A program made the translations under genes and the position numbers. From the NCBI GenBank assembly GCA_009602725.1, contig WELB01000303.1, positions 39,833 through 72,502 of the forward strand: 32,670 nt of DNA, given 5' to 3'. The DNA is from Spirogloea muscicola. Its lineage: Eukaryota > Streptophyta > Zygnematophyceae > Spirogloeales > Spirogloeaceae. The notes beneath the pieces are model-generated. The model was given only the letters and a program-made list of their open reading frames with translations, had not been told where the DNA came from and made no database searches. This document shows positions 20,091 to 30,882 of the stretch, piece by piece (positions within the stretch are counted from its first letter, which is position 1; every line of letters starts with the position of its first letter).

Positions 20091-21016
20091 GAAATTGGTG
20101 TTCTCACTTCGACTTCAACACCAACCGTCAGCTGCAGTTGCCGGCTGCAGTTGGCCGCACAAGAGCTGCTGGCAGAGGATCTGCCTTTGCTTGAGAGCTC
20201 ACAAATTTTGGTCTTTCCCAAGTGGTCCTGTGTTATCATCACTCCAGCATTCATATCCTGCAGCAGGTCGATTTGAAAGCTTTGCCATTGCAATGCGAGC
20301 CCTGCAGCCATTCTTATCAGTGGGTACTGCCGAATTGGCTACACAATCTGATGGAACAGAAGACTTATCTTGCTATATTATCCCTTCGCTCATTATAGAG
20401 TAGGTAGAAGAGCACTACAATTAATTGCTCATAATTCCACTACTTTTCCTTGTAGCTTCACATAGCACTTTCTCTGCTCCTCGATGATTGATTCTTTGAA
20501 GCCCTTCAGTCAAGTTGTTAAAATTTCCACTGCTTCAGCACAATTGCTGCCATTTTGAACAGGAAGCTTTCCTGAGATTTGTGAAGCACATGCGTTCGGT
20601 GCTTGCACACCAGACTTCTAAGCTCCCAGGCTACGCTTCTCAGCCCTGGTTCAGTCTATCAAGGCGCCATCCCTCAATAAACATGTCAGTTGTGATAGTC
20701 TCACAACGTTCTAACATAGTACTGTTGAGTGGATATAAGGGTGGAAGATGAGTCATTGATATGCATTAAAGATGAGGCAAGCGTGCTGTTACAATGATTC
20801 TTTGCCCAATACGCCTGACTGTATTCCATCTGCAGAATTGCATGATCTGCATCTGGCCCAAGAGGGGAATCAATACCCAAGCTCGCTGTCTTTGAGCAGC
20901 TTTGGCTTGTCTTGCTACTTACAAGCAATATTTTGATCTACCTGTCACAGCAGGACAAAAGGTAGTCTTGTAAGGGATAGCTTAGGCATCTCTTGCACCC
21001 ATGCATTCGTTCCTGG

Positions 21017-21060
21017 CACGTTCATATATGCCACGTTCATATATGCCACGTTCATATATC
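21017..21060. repeat. 15-bp tandem repeat, about 2.9 copies
   Basis: The unit CACGTTCATATATGC occurs twice exactly and a third time with the last base(s) changed. It is A/T-rich in the middle, containing CATATATG. No gene covers it. Confidence 0.85.
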
Positions 21061-21468
21061 AAGTAGGAATTGTACGACATGCTTTACTTCTCCATATCCC
21101 AACGAAGAGTTCTTGCAACTCGGACTGCACTACTCCTATGTTAGGAGAGACTCTTTTGGCCTCATGGTATCTGAAGTGTGGCAATTGGGTGAGATGACAG
21201 CAAGCAATCTGTACCCGCATTACTGCCCATTCCTTTAAGGTATAAGAATCATAAATGCCTGCTTCTACAGATACTGTGGCAATCAGAATACGATTCACAA
21301 ACACTTGAATGCGGTAGCCTTTCTGACAGACTGTTAGTCTGGAGGTCCTTCTCCATGTCGTGCTTGACTTCAATCCCAAACCTCCTCAGGGGAGATCGGC
21401 AGTATCCAGTCAAGTTGACGTAATGTAGGCAGGGGGAGGCAATTGATCACACTGAGTACGCAAGCCCA

Positions 21469-21508
21469 ATGCACAAGTCTGTGAGCCCCACCACACAGAC
21501 TTGTGCAT
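21469..21508. repeat. Perfect 15-bp inverted repeat, 10-nt loop
   Basis: The left arm ATGCACAAGTCTGTG (21469-21483) is exactly complementary to the right arm CACAGACTTGTGCAT (21494-21508), with loop AGCCCCACCA. It has no T tract, so it is not a bacterial-type terminator. It lies between two convergent eukaryotic genes. Confidence 0.85.
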
Positions 21509-22268
21509 GAGCTGATAGCTGATATTGCTATGAGCACAGTGAGCCTGATTGTAGGCGCATCAGCTGCAAAACCCTACTGCTCCCCTTGAGGGTATCATCA
21601 ACTTTCAGGGCTTTGCGGACCCCTCCAACGGCCATGACAGTTGTTTGCAGATAATCCCAGGTGCAGCTTGCTTATATACAGATGGAATACAGGGACAGGC
21701 ACGCCTGCATTTGCCTGATTCAAAGTCCTGGTGTTGCCTTGAAATGCCTGACCACCTGCCAGCCTGTGTGAGGAGCAAAACTTTGGCATCAGGATTGTGT
21801 GACCAGCAACTACTGCACAGATCCCTTTGCTGCAAGCATTGGTGGGAGGGATGTGATGCATCGAGCGAGACCATTGATTGTAGTGTAGAAGTCCAGTTTT
21901 CGTGCTTACAACTCTTGACTTCTGTTTCCCGCATTGGCTACCTGACCAGCAATAGCCAACACGTGGGCATCATCGTGATGACAGCCGGAACCACTGCATG
22001 CACGAAGTCAAGGAGAAAGCATGAAGTCAATGTCACACTGACTAGCTAGACCAATATAACGAGAGTGGACAATACCTGAGTGCTGGATGACTTACTGCTA
22101 TAACACCCTTGTCTGCTGCAGGCTGCAACAGGTCTCGCCACTTCAGTCTCCTACTCAACCTCTCAGGCTCCTATTGAATGGCACCAGCTATCACCCACCA
22201 GTGGACATGTGTTTGTTGTATGGTTGCTCCATTTGTGCCCTCTCAGCACAGAAGCATAACTAGCGCAC

Positions 22269-25200
22269 TTATCGGAAACGGCTCTTAAATAGAGTGTGCC
22301 GCTTGAGGGGGTCCTTGGACTTTGCACTCTTCCCAGCCCCGCGCCCTGCTCCACCAGCTTGCCCCTTGGTACTGCAGCAACCAAGAACACGCTTCAACGT
22401 ACTATCACATATGTCAACCTCAGGGTCATACACACACACAACATCCACACAGGCGGTTAAGGATTTCCCCCCATATCACTGCAGCTCATGCTGCCATGCA
22501 TCGCATTTGAGAATCATGATGAGCACCACACCTGTACTCCATGTATATCATGCCATTAGCTCCTGACATTGCACTCATTGATCCAACTGTCCGACGGGCA
22601 GACAAGGACGTCCTGGTCACGTCGTCAGGGTCCTCCAAGGAGTCATCCTCTGCCAGTCCAGCTTCCCCAGCATTCAGGACCTGCAAAGGCGAGGCAAATT
22701 CCTCCTACGAGTGAACATCCACACCCAACCAATAGTTCCCTGGCAACAGGCCAAAGCAACAAATCTGCTGGACAAGGTGTATCCAGTCAGATGCAAACCT
22801 TTGTGAGGAGGTCCATCTGGTCGTCCAGGTGGTGGTAACCGAGTGAAGGCCCCTCATCTGCAGGGGGTAGTGAGGTCACCACCTTGAAGGAGTAACCTTG
22901 GTCTATCAAAAATTGCTGCCGCTTGTTGCTGTAATACATCTCTTGAGTATCTGTGGATACCAGCGAATAAAAGAAGGCATTGTACTCTTCAGCACCACCT
23001 GCCTGCCGGTCCTGAGGCTTGCCCTTAGCTCTCAGAATTCTTCCCAGGCGCTGAGCCTCCTGGCGCCTGGAGCCGGCATGACTGGAAATCTGAATGATCA
23101 CATTCGCTTCTGGTATGTCTATGCTGTTGTCGCCAACCTGCACACAGGTGCACACAGGCCCTAGCTCCAGTAAGCAACGGCTCCCATTGAGGTCAAAGTA
23201 CTGCAAGTGACCTTCGACATTCACAACTGCAAAGTTTCAGAACAGAGCTTGCTCCAGATCTGTTACCTTTGATAGGAAAACAGTGTTGACATCGGGGCTG
23301 TGCTTGAAGGCATACAATATCCTGGTTCGTTCATGATGACTGAAAATTTCGAAGTGAACTTGCCTCAGTCTTTGTTCACTTTGAAGTGTAAGTACCAGTA
23401 AGAGAAACTAATAAGCGGTCAGCAAAGTGGTCAGCAAAGACAAGCCCCGTGAAGTCAGCGCAGTACTTGACAGGACTGCACATAGAGCTGTAAGGCTAAG
23501 TGGCTGTAACACCTGGTTGGCCCGAATATCATTGGCCTGCGGAGTTTCTCCGCATACATACGCAGAGCAAACAGATTGTCCGAAAAGACAATTATCTTGT
23601 CGCCTCGCTGCTGTTCATGGAAGCGGATGAGATACTCGCAAGCTCGGAACTTGTTCGGATTCATCACATAGAGTGCCTGCCAACAAAGTCCGCAGGGATG
23701 AAAGCAGATTATGCGGAGCCATGACAAAGATAAAGCCTGGCCTCCCAGGCTGTCTTCTGGGCCTATGATAGCCTGCTGTACAGTGCAATGCCGCAACGGA
23801 GTCTGGTCTCACTGTAGCTGCTGCCAAATCCCAAGGGTTGAGCCTATAGCAAGTCCATAGGGAGCTAAATACAAACCTGGCGCTTGCGAGCATTGGAGTC
23901 CTTGAGATACTCTGCATAGAACTCGCGGGTCATGGGGCACCAGACTTCCACGCATTGTACATTTGCTATGAATCCTCCCCTCACTAGATCCAACCAGTTT
24001 GCTTCATAAAGCTTTGGGCCAATCAGGAAGTTGAGATCAGATATTCTTTCGTCCTCCCTCACAAGTGTAGCCGTAAGGCCAAGTTTGCAGTGTGAGCGTG
24101 TAGTGCTGATCACTCGACGAAACATTGCTGCTGGCACAACATGCACCTGCAAACCCCAAAGGGCATGGCAACCACTAGTGAGTCTTCCACAACGACCGGA
24201 CTGAGGTCTCTGCAAATCTTTCATCATCATGCGTCCAGGTATAGCACAACAACATTGAGTGGGATGTTGGTTTAAGTCTCACTTCGTCCATTAGAAGAAG
24301 GCCCCACTCCCGGGATCGTATATCCTGGATGATCCTCTCAGACTCGACTGAACGCTTCCCACCAAAGGCAATCATGTTGTACGTTGTGACAACGACTCCG
24401 CACTGCCCCTTGAATCGCTCCTTGCTATCAGAAGTGAACCGCGAAATCTACATCAAACACACAAAGACTGGCTGGTCAACTAGCACAGCTCAAATCATCA
24501 TCCAACTGACACAGACCATGGACAGATCATCTTACATTAAGGAGCAGCTCTGCTCTGACCTGATCGTCTCTCACAGTGGACCAGAGCTTGAACTGGAAGC
24601 ACCATTGATCCACAGACACAGCATTTGTTGCCAGGACCAGGCAGCTCTTGCGGATGCGGACTACTGCTGAAACTCCAACCAGTGACTTTCCTGCTCCACA
24701 AGGCAGCACAATAATACCAGACCGTGCTCTTCCTGCACAGACCAGTTTGCATCTGATTGAGGTTCTAGGGAGCGTACATCATGGTTCAGCGTGTCACTTT
24801 GAAGTGTGATACCAGCTTTTATGGCAAATCCATGGAAAGGATGCCTAGCTGTGTAGGCAATTTCTCATAAGCACTGTGTCATGAAAACTCACCATTACCA
24901 AACATCTTGCTGAGGCTTTTCTCCTGATATGGACGTGGCTGAGCGTGCGGTTTGAGCTCAACATTTAGATCAGGATTGACCTGCCAGAGTAAAAGGAGCA
25001 CCTCAATGCTGCACCCAGTCCATAAATAGCAAGTCCTCTAAGGAATCGAGCTCTATGTCTGCAAGTGGGCTGACAGCAACCAAAAGCAAGTGACCTGGTG
25101 ATTGCTTCAGTATTGCTCACTGTATCATTTCGGAAGTCGTACTCCTCCAGCATAGGGTGATTCAACGCACCAGGCAAGCATCGCTGCTTCACATGCTCAA

Positions 25201-27440
25201 CCTACAAGTAATTTCCCGCATAAAAAAATTCAGCCACGGTGACTGCAGTGTCCTGCCTTGACTGTTTGTTCAAAACAACTGTTTGTTCAAGGAAACAAAG
25301 TCATTTGCAGCAACTGACGTGCTGAAGCTCATCCTGATATTACAATAGTCTGCAGGAGAAGCTCTGCCCAAGATACACTGACAAATGACCTTGTGGCAGA
25401 GACATGTCACCTGCGCAGGGTCAATCTCAAAGGAATGCATGTTTGTCTCTTGTGCCTCCAGGACAGCAGCAGCAGCTTCATCGCTTTCCAGCAGATCTTT
25501 CTCAGCTCCTGCAGCTTCCAGTGGAGCCTTGCTTACGGTAAAAGCTTCGTCTCCCTGCCTGCTGCCAGGCTGCCCACCACAAATAACATGCACCAATTTT
25601 GTGATTGCAGAGGAGACCAGTTGAAACAGACTTCACCAGAATGCTTCTCATGCAACAAGTGCACCCTTGGCAAGACACATCTCATAGAGAGTATACATGT
25701 CTTGATCAGTACAGGAGTAGGACGTGTTAAAGTGGTGCTCATGTCGACAAGCACAAGCCAAATCAAGAGAACAATCAAGCAACATATGCTGCCTTGAATA
25801 TGCTGACAATAAGGTGCACTCACAATCACAGAGGCGTTTATGCGTGCTCGAGAAATGGTATCATCTTGTAGCAGCTTCCTCAGGACCTATACACCATACA
25901 GTAGACACAAGTTCTTGTGATGACGGTATACAGAGACGACATATGAGTGCTGCCACGTCAGTTTCTCCGATGTCCAAGTGAAGGAGAACGGCGGGCTTGC
26001 AGTGTCAGCATCACTGAATAGCTGCAACGTAAATGGCATGTAAATCACGTGCTTAAATCTCCAGTCTTACATCAGCAGAGCTACAAGCAGGTTGCATCCA
26101 CTCACATCTGGATAAGGGGACTCCACGAAAAAGCGGTTACGCTGCAGGACGAGCTTAACCTTGCCATAATTCTGGGTTGAGCTCCTGATGAAAGACACAA
26201 TCTCATTATGCAGCTTGGTTTTGGACAACCGGTCCAGCACTGTGATGATGGTCTCTGTGGAGAGTCCCACTGAGACGGCCGCGTACAAAGAATGGGGGGT
26301 CAAGTTGTACTCGTGTAAGCTCTCTGGCCTGACAACAGGGTCAAACACACAAGCGCATGTCAAGTGGGGACAACCATGCCTTGCTTTGCTCTCTTTGCAA
26401 CCGCGCAAATAAATGCCACTGCAGGGGCCGGCAGGGGTTTTTGTCGGTGCAAGAAGCACAGGCCATCTGGCTCATGCACCTGCAAACAGGCTCGGCGATG
26501 GCGATGAGGAAGTCGTACGCCTGCTTGTACAAGTGAGAAAAGGTCTCCAAGAAGATGCGACCATCGATGCAGACCCACAGAGGGCGCAATGCATGGTCAA
26601 GCTTCAGCTCCATATCCGAGAAGTCCCTAGCCCTGACCACCTGCTCTGCATCCTTCCCATACTCGTCCCCCTCCCTTTCTTCATCAACTGCAGGATGGAA
26701 GATAAAACAGGATAAGATCAAACAGGAACCTGAAGCTTTGCCTAGGGGTGCGTAAGCCTGATTGGATATATTCACCTCTGACCCGGGCAATCAGTCCAGC
26801 CAACATCAGTAAAGCCACAAGAAGAGGAACTTACTTCATTCATTTCGTCTACGGAAATGAGTAGCAGTTGCCCTCTTGTAAGTGTTGCTGCCCCTCAATA
26901 CCTTACCTGAGCCTCAGAAGGCGTCATGGACCATCGCTGTGACCCAGAGCCCTGGTGGAAACTACTTAGACTTCGTAGACAAGAAGAATTGCGCATGGCG
27001 TTTGATAGGGATGAAGCACTTACCATGCTCAAATTCCTCCTCGACAACGAGCACATCCTCCTCAAGTTCCGCATCGCTGCCAGCCACTGATCCTCCTCCC
27101 TGAGCTCGCAGAAGAACCCGGAGGCATGAGAGGCAGGAGCAGGCGACCATTCAGTCGGTGCACTGGTACATGAGGGGACCTTGTAGGCATGCAGTGTGCA
27201 GCATGGTGCAGGGCGCCACCTGCATGGACGGCCGCTTGCTGACGCCGGCGGCTCCTGCCAGGAGAAGCAAGGAGTCGGGGAGCGGTGAGCCGGGACTGCG
27301 GCGTCACCTTGAGGCGGCACAGCCGGCTGGGACCTACGGCATGACATGTGACAAGGGTGCGACTGCCAGGGCCGTGTGGCTGGTGGCATGGAAGAGCCAG
27401 GGAGCTCACCGTTGCCGGCCAGGGCCCGCTTGGCCTTCAT
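22269..27440 (-). CDS. XPB: XPB/ERCC3 TFIIH DNA helicase/translocase
   Basis: The TFIIH subunit that translocates on DNA to open promoters for RNA polymerase II and acts in nucleotide excision repair in the nucleus. Exons in coding order: 27440-27410, 27086-27024, 26687-26480, 26328-26106, 25886-25824, 25554-25411, 25201-25121, 24980-24893, 24732-24560, 24447-24283, 24146-23877, 23676-23513, 23339-23267, 23137-22799, 22680-22532, 22371-22269. They total 2337 nt in frame, 778 aa plus TAA; the remembered plant XPB is about 770. Motifs: Walker A C-G-A-G-K-S (312-317), DEVH box (412-415), the XPB-specific R-E-D motif (443-445), helicase motif [13 protein letters not shown] (611-621). The N-terminal damage-recognition-like region ([13 protein letters not shown]) and the tail ending [12 protein letters not shown] are both present. 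It looks complete and functional. The weakest call is the short first exon ([10 protein letters not shown]). Confidence 0.96.
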
Positions 27441-27823
27441 AGCGGCGGCCTGTGGGGCGCCGCAGGGGCTCGGCGGGGCGGCGAGTGCTGCTGGCAGGCG
27501 CCACAGCGCGAGGGTGGGACGCAGACGGAGGGAGACGGGGAGCAAGCTATGTCCACCGGCTGGCAATGTCTAGCGTTATGCTGGCGGCGAGCTCGACAGA
27601 GCACGGCCAGCAGGGCCCAGAAGGAAAAGGAAGGAGGACGTGTGTATCCATGATACATACATGAGAGGGCGGTGGCTGTGAGAGAAAGAGGAGAGGAGGC
27701 AAAGAATGAACAAACAAGGAAAGGCGCTGGGCGCTCCTTCTCCTCGAGTCTTTTTCCGGAAGCGCCCCGCCATCCGCGCGCGCTCGCCCGAGCCGCTGCC
27801 GCCGCCCCTCCCGCGCCGCCGCC
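27441..27823. promoter_or_regulatory. Divergent promoter region, XPB and thioesterase
   Basis: 383 bp separate the start codons of two divergently transcribed genes, so this interval must carry both 5' UTRs and probably a shared bidirectional promoter. It is GC-rich toward both starts and A/G-rich in the middle (about 27665-27725). No TATA box was identified with confidence. Confidence 0.55.
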
Positions 27824-28838
27824 ATGGCCGCCGCGCAGGACGGCGCCGATGCCCTGCGCGTCCTCCCCATCCACCGCTTCCTAGGTCCGCGCGCCCATGC
27901 TGCCCTCCACGCTTCCGCGGCTCCCCTCCCCGCCCCCCGCCGCTCGGCGTCCGCACGCCACACCAGGCGTCGAGCCGGGCGCAGGCCTCCGCTCACCGCC
28001 CGCTGCTCCTCCCCCTGCGCTATGGGCCGCCAGGCCTGCGGCTGACCAAGGCCACCAAGGACGAGCTTGTTGCCCGTATGCGAGTCACGGACGCTTCCAG
28101 GCAGGTGCCATGCTCAATACCGTGCCGACTGCGTCCCTCTCATTTAGGCCCTTGGCGCCCTGCGGAGGCCCAGCTGGGCGCGTCGTTTCGTCTGCGGCCG
28201 ATCAAAGAGCCGAGCACGCATGTCAGCCGTCAGCATCAATTGCAATTGCTCTGGACTGCGCAGCCCTACAACCAGCTGCATGGCGGCGTGTCTGCGCTGA
28301 TCGCGGAGAGCTTGGCCAGCATCGGGGGGGCTCTAACGGGCAACGGGCCGGCAGTTGGCCTGGAGGTCAACTGCAGTCATGTCCGAGCAGTGGCCGTCGG
28401 CGAGTCCATCGTAGCCAAGGCAGTTCCTGTTCACCAGGGCAGGACGATCCAGGTATCGCAGACCGTCCAGTACCACTAGTGAAGGTGGGCTGGGACTGGT
28501 CACTTTACTAGGAGGTCGTGGCCATGCACTGATCTGGCCCCAACACAGAGTCGACTCTTGGCGTATCAGCAGATAGGCCGCTCATCTTGTCTTGCTGAAG
28601 CACGGGGTTGCAGGCTCTGAGGCGGAGGGGTCAGGCTGTAATTTTAAAACTACCTGCGGAGCCTGCACATGTGCAGGTTTGGGAGGTGAAATTGTGGAAA
28701 GATCTAGGGGATGACGAAAGGGACCAGACCGGCAGCTTGGTGGCAATCGCGAGAGTCACGCTCGGTACGGGTTTGGGAAGGCAAAGAAGTCTGACGCCAG
28801 GACAACAAGTCCAGCCGCCTCCCCAATCTCGCTTGTGA
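27824..28838 (+). CDS. DHNA-CoA thioesterase-like hotdog protein, peroxisomal PTS1
   Basis: Hotdog-fold acyl-CoA thioesterase most like plant DHNAT1/2, which hydrolyse 1,4-dihydroxy-2-naphthoyl-CoA in peroxisomes for phylloquinone synthesis. Exons 27824-27884, 28034-28104, 28264-28452 and 28677-28838 join in frame to 160 aa; the remembered plant DHNAT is about 157. Diagnostic: L-H-G-G-V-S-A-L-I-A-E-S-L-A-S, which includes the expected catalytic Glu of this 4HBT subfamily, and T-I-Q-V-W-E-V-K-L-W-K across the last intron. The protein ends Q-S-R-L-stop. SRL is an accepted PTS1 variant (plant DHNAT has AKL), which supports both the peroxisomal site and reading straight through to 28838. The start lies in GCCGCCATGG, an excellent context. 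The exact substrate is inferred from similarity; other small acyl-CoA esters are possible. Confidence 0.92.
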
Positions 28839-29999
28839 CCTGGAATGCATAGCTATCTGGCATGCTGCGTTAGCGTGCAAGGGCCTTTGCAATCTCACAG
28901 AAGAGTACGGGGCCCGTCAAGCCTCCGCCTGGTGGCAAAGGGCACGCCACAGTGTTGGCGGTCCTGGCAGGAGCACAGGGGTGGTCAGCCAAGGGGCCGG
29001 GCATGCTCACCATTTCTGCCCGCTGCAGGTGAGAGTGAGGTTTATGTGTGCTGACCACCAATATGCTCTGCTGACCTGCGAGTGGCGCCCATTGATGGTC
29101 ACTGAGGGGAGGGTTGGAAGGGGGAGTGATAGAGAAGGGCAGCTCAAAGAATGTGCAGCAGTTGAGCAGATACAGGTGGCTGCTGGAACAAGGCGAGTGC
29201 TCACTGAATAAAAAAAAGGAGAGGGCCAGCCCACTGGGAAGTGATGGACCTGGCAGCCAACAGGACAGGCGGCTAAGCTGAGCAGTGGTGCGGCCTGGAC
29301 GGCTGTTGGTGGCACCATTGGTGCCGGGGATGTGCCCATCTGGTTGGTTGAAGTCTGAGCAGCCTGCACTTCTGGGTTCACCTCTTGCCCATCCACTCAA
29401 TGAAGACTTCCTCTTGCTGGATGTGGAAATACGGAGGAGGACCCTGGGCTGCACAACCTACGGCTCCACGTAGTTGCAGATGGAGAAGCTCTCTCCGAAG
29501 ACGGAATTGGCTGTCAACGGCCCGCCCATAAGGGACAAGAGAGGGGCCACGAAGTGCAGATTACTTTGTATAGCAGATGACCGCTGTGGATGGCTGCTCT
29601 CTAACTAACAGCCGCAAGTCGAAATGGATAGCATCTGGACAAAGTTGCCTTGCCTGCAGCCTGAGCCGGCAGCCAGGGCACGGCCAGCATGCAGATGCAA
29701 AGCATGGGCCAGGAGGGACTGCAGGGCGATGGACAGAAGCATGCAGTACACAAGGGCCAGAGAGCCCGAAACACTGATGGCAGATGGCACTCCATCAACT
29801 TTCTCTGCAGGAGGTTCCCCCCTGGACCTTGTCTAGAATCTGGAGGCGGGCCTTGCGCTGCCACCTCCTCGAATTCTCTGCAAGGTCTCTCACCGCCATT
29901 GCTTTACACTGAAAGAGCTGTTTCCTCTTCTGGAAGACTTGCTACCGGGAGTCTAGTTTCTCTGTCGTGGCTTCTCAACAGGGGATACAGTATTGAGCA
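28839..29999. other. Unassigned region with possible minus-strand exons
   Basis: No gene is firmly supported. On the minus strand a hydrophobic stretch (about 29790-29650; S-L-A-L-V-Y-C-M-L-L-S-I-A-L-Q-S-L-L-A) followed by CAG|GCAAGG, and a stretch near 29480-29370 (Y-F-H-I-Q-Q-E-E-V-F-I-E-W-M-G-K, followed by a GTGAAC donor), look more protein-like than their surroundings. I could not join them in one frame or identify a family. Confidence 0.25.
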
Positions 30000-30059
30000 C
30001 CCTGTGGTCACTTGAATCGCTGTATGTTTTAGCGCTTATCTGGTCCCCTCGAACTTGGT

Positions 30060-30266
30060 TCATTCTTTCGTCTGGGCTGGCCAAGCACAGCCATCGCCCT
30101 GTACTGGAAGAGACTTTCTCTTCACTGCAAGGCCATCGTCCTTGTAAACAAGCTCCAGCCGAGCTTCTCTTTAATCGCTTGTAGGCCCCTCCAAACCTTT
30201 GTCAATTCTCTTTGGGCTGGCTTTTTGCAGCCCTTGCCCCCATTGCGAGTGCCACTTCTCTCTTTC
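30060..30266 (+). repeat. Unit-A repeat copies
   Basis: Two A-type modules. One starts TTCATTCTTTCGTCTGGGCT near 30058. The other spans about 30203-30262 (TTGTCAATTCTCTTTGGGCT, TTTTTGCAGCCC, then CCCATTGCGAGTGCCACTTC). The second is the same sub-variant as 6815-6875. Confidence 0.6.
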
Positions 30267-30347
30267 CGTGCGCACTCGGCTGGCCGGGGTGCCTCTTCTC
30301 CAGCTGCAAGTCACTCCGACTTGCGGCTGCTGACTCGAAGTTACTGA
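30267..30347 (+). mobile_element. LINE-type ORF C-terminal relic, copy 7
   Basis: The frame reads G-R-G-A-S-S-P-A-A-S-H-S-D-L-R-L-L-T-R-S-Y followed by TGA, matching the end of copy 3 (7132-7305). Only about 26 codons remain, starting immediately after a unit-A copy. Confidence 0.7.
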
Positions 30348-30404
30348 GCTCCCCTTCGCTGTCCTTGCATAGCAGTGTGATTTTGGCGCCTCTTGTGGGC
30401 CTCG

Positions 30405-30460
30405 TCCATTATCTCCGGGCTGGCCATTCACAGCCCCCTCTTCGGAAGAGGCTCACTTTA
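30405..30460 (+). repeat. Repeat unit A
   Basis: CCATTATCTCCGGGCTGGCC then ATTCACAGCCCCCTCTTCGG. GGGCTG pairs with CAGCCC. The downstream GGGCGAGCCC module is decayed. Confidence 0.55.
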
Positions 30461-30590
30461 CCAACACTTGCCGAGGGTCATGCAGATTTTGCGGCATGGG
30501 CACGCTGTTCCGATAGGAAAGCGCAGGCTCACTACACACACGCTGCGGACGTGCAGGCCGCCTCCGACTTGAAGGGACTGCTCAAGGGGA

Positions 30591-30719
30591 GAAGGCGCGC
30601 GGGGCGCATGAATTGAGAGGGAGGCCAATTCAAGCCAATACATTGTTCAGGCAGAGTCGAGTGCAGACTAAACAATGCTACATAATACGGAGACCTAATC
30701 TAAGGTACCTAAGATGACA
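30591..30719 (-). repeat. 3' untranslated end (unit B) of copy 8
   Basis: Minus orientation. It contains GCCTGAACAATGTATTGGCT, GGCCTCCCTCTCAATTCATG and the GTTTAGTCTGCA block next to the ORF stop. It is nearly identical to 7813-7945. Confidence 0.75.
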
Positions 30720-30881
30720 TTAGTACCCACGGGTGAGCACAAACAAATCTGACAAGCTAACTTGGGGAGCTGGAGCGCCGCCACGAAAGCCGGAGGCCTG
30801 ACTTAGAGCGCGCCCTGCACGTTGATGAAGAGCCAATGCTTGCGAGCGCTGCAAACTAAGCGAGAGCCGCATTCTATAATA
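30720..30881 (-). mobile_element. LINE-type ORF C-terminal fragment, copy 8
   Basis: The minus frame covers only the last ~53 codons, ending V-L-T-R-G-Y-TAA. It is almost identical to the same part of copy 4 and ends abruptly at 30881, where the plus-strand copy 9 begins. With copy 9 it forms a large inverted repeat. Confidence 0.8.
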
Positions 30882-30882
30882 C

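Larger units (their letters stand above)
20091..22268. other. Convergent intergenic region between GH36 and XPB
   Basis: 2.2 kb between two convergent stop codons. I find no exon with family resemblance on either strand. It contains a 15-bp tandem repeat (21017-21060) and a long perfect hairpin (21469-21508), listed separately. Any 3' UTRs and polyadenylation sites of both genes must lie here. Confidence 0.5.

Noticed and set aside
21598-22049. Overlapping open frames on both strands in the GH36-XPB interval
   Set aside because: No family resemblance, no consistent splice structure; typical of random frames.
28870-29454. 194-codon minus-strand open frame
   Set aside because: Composition is Ser/Pro/Leu-rich and unstructured, with no recognised domain; kept only as part of the unassigned region.
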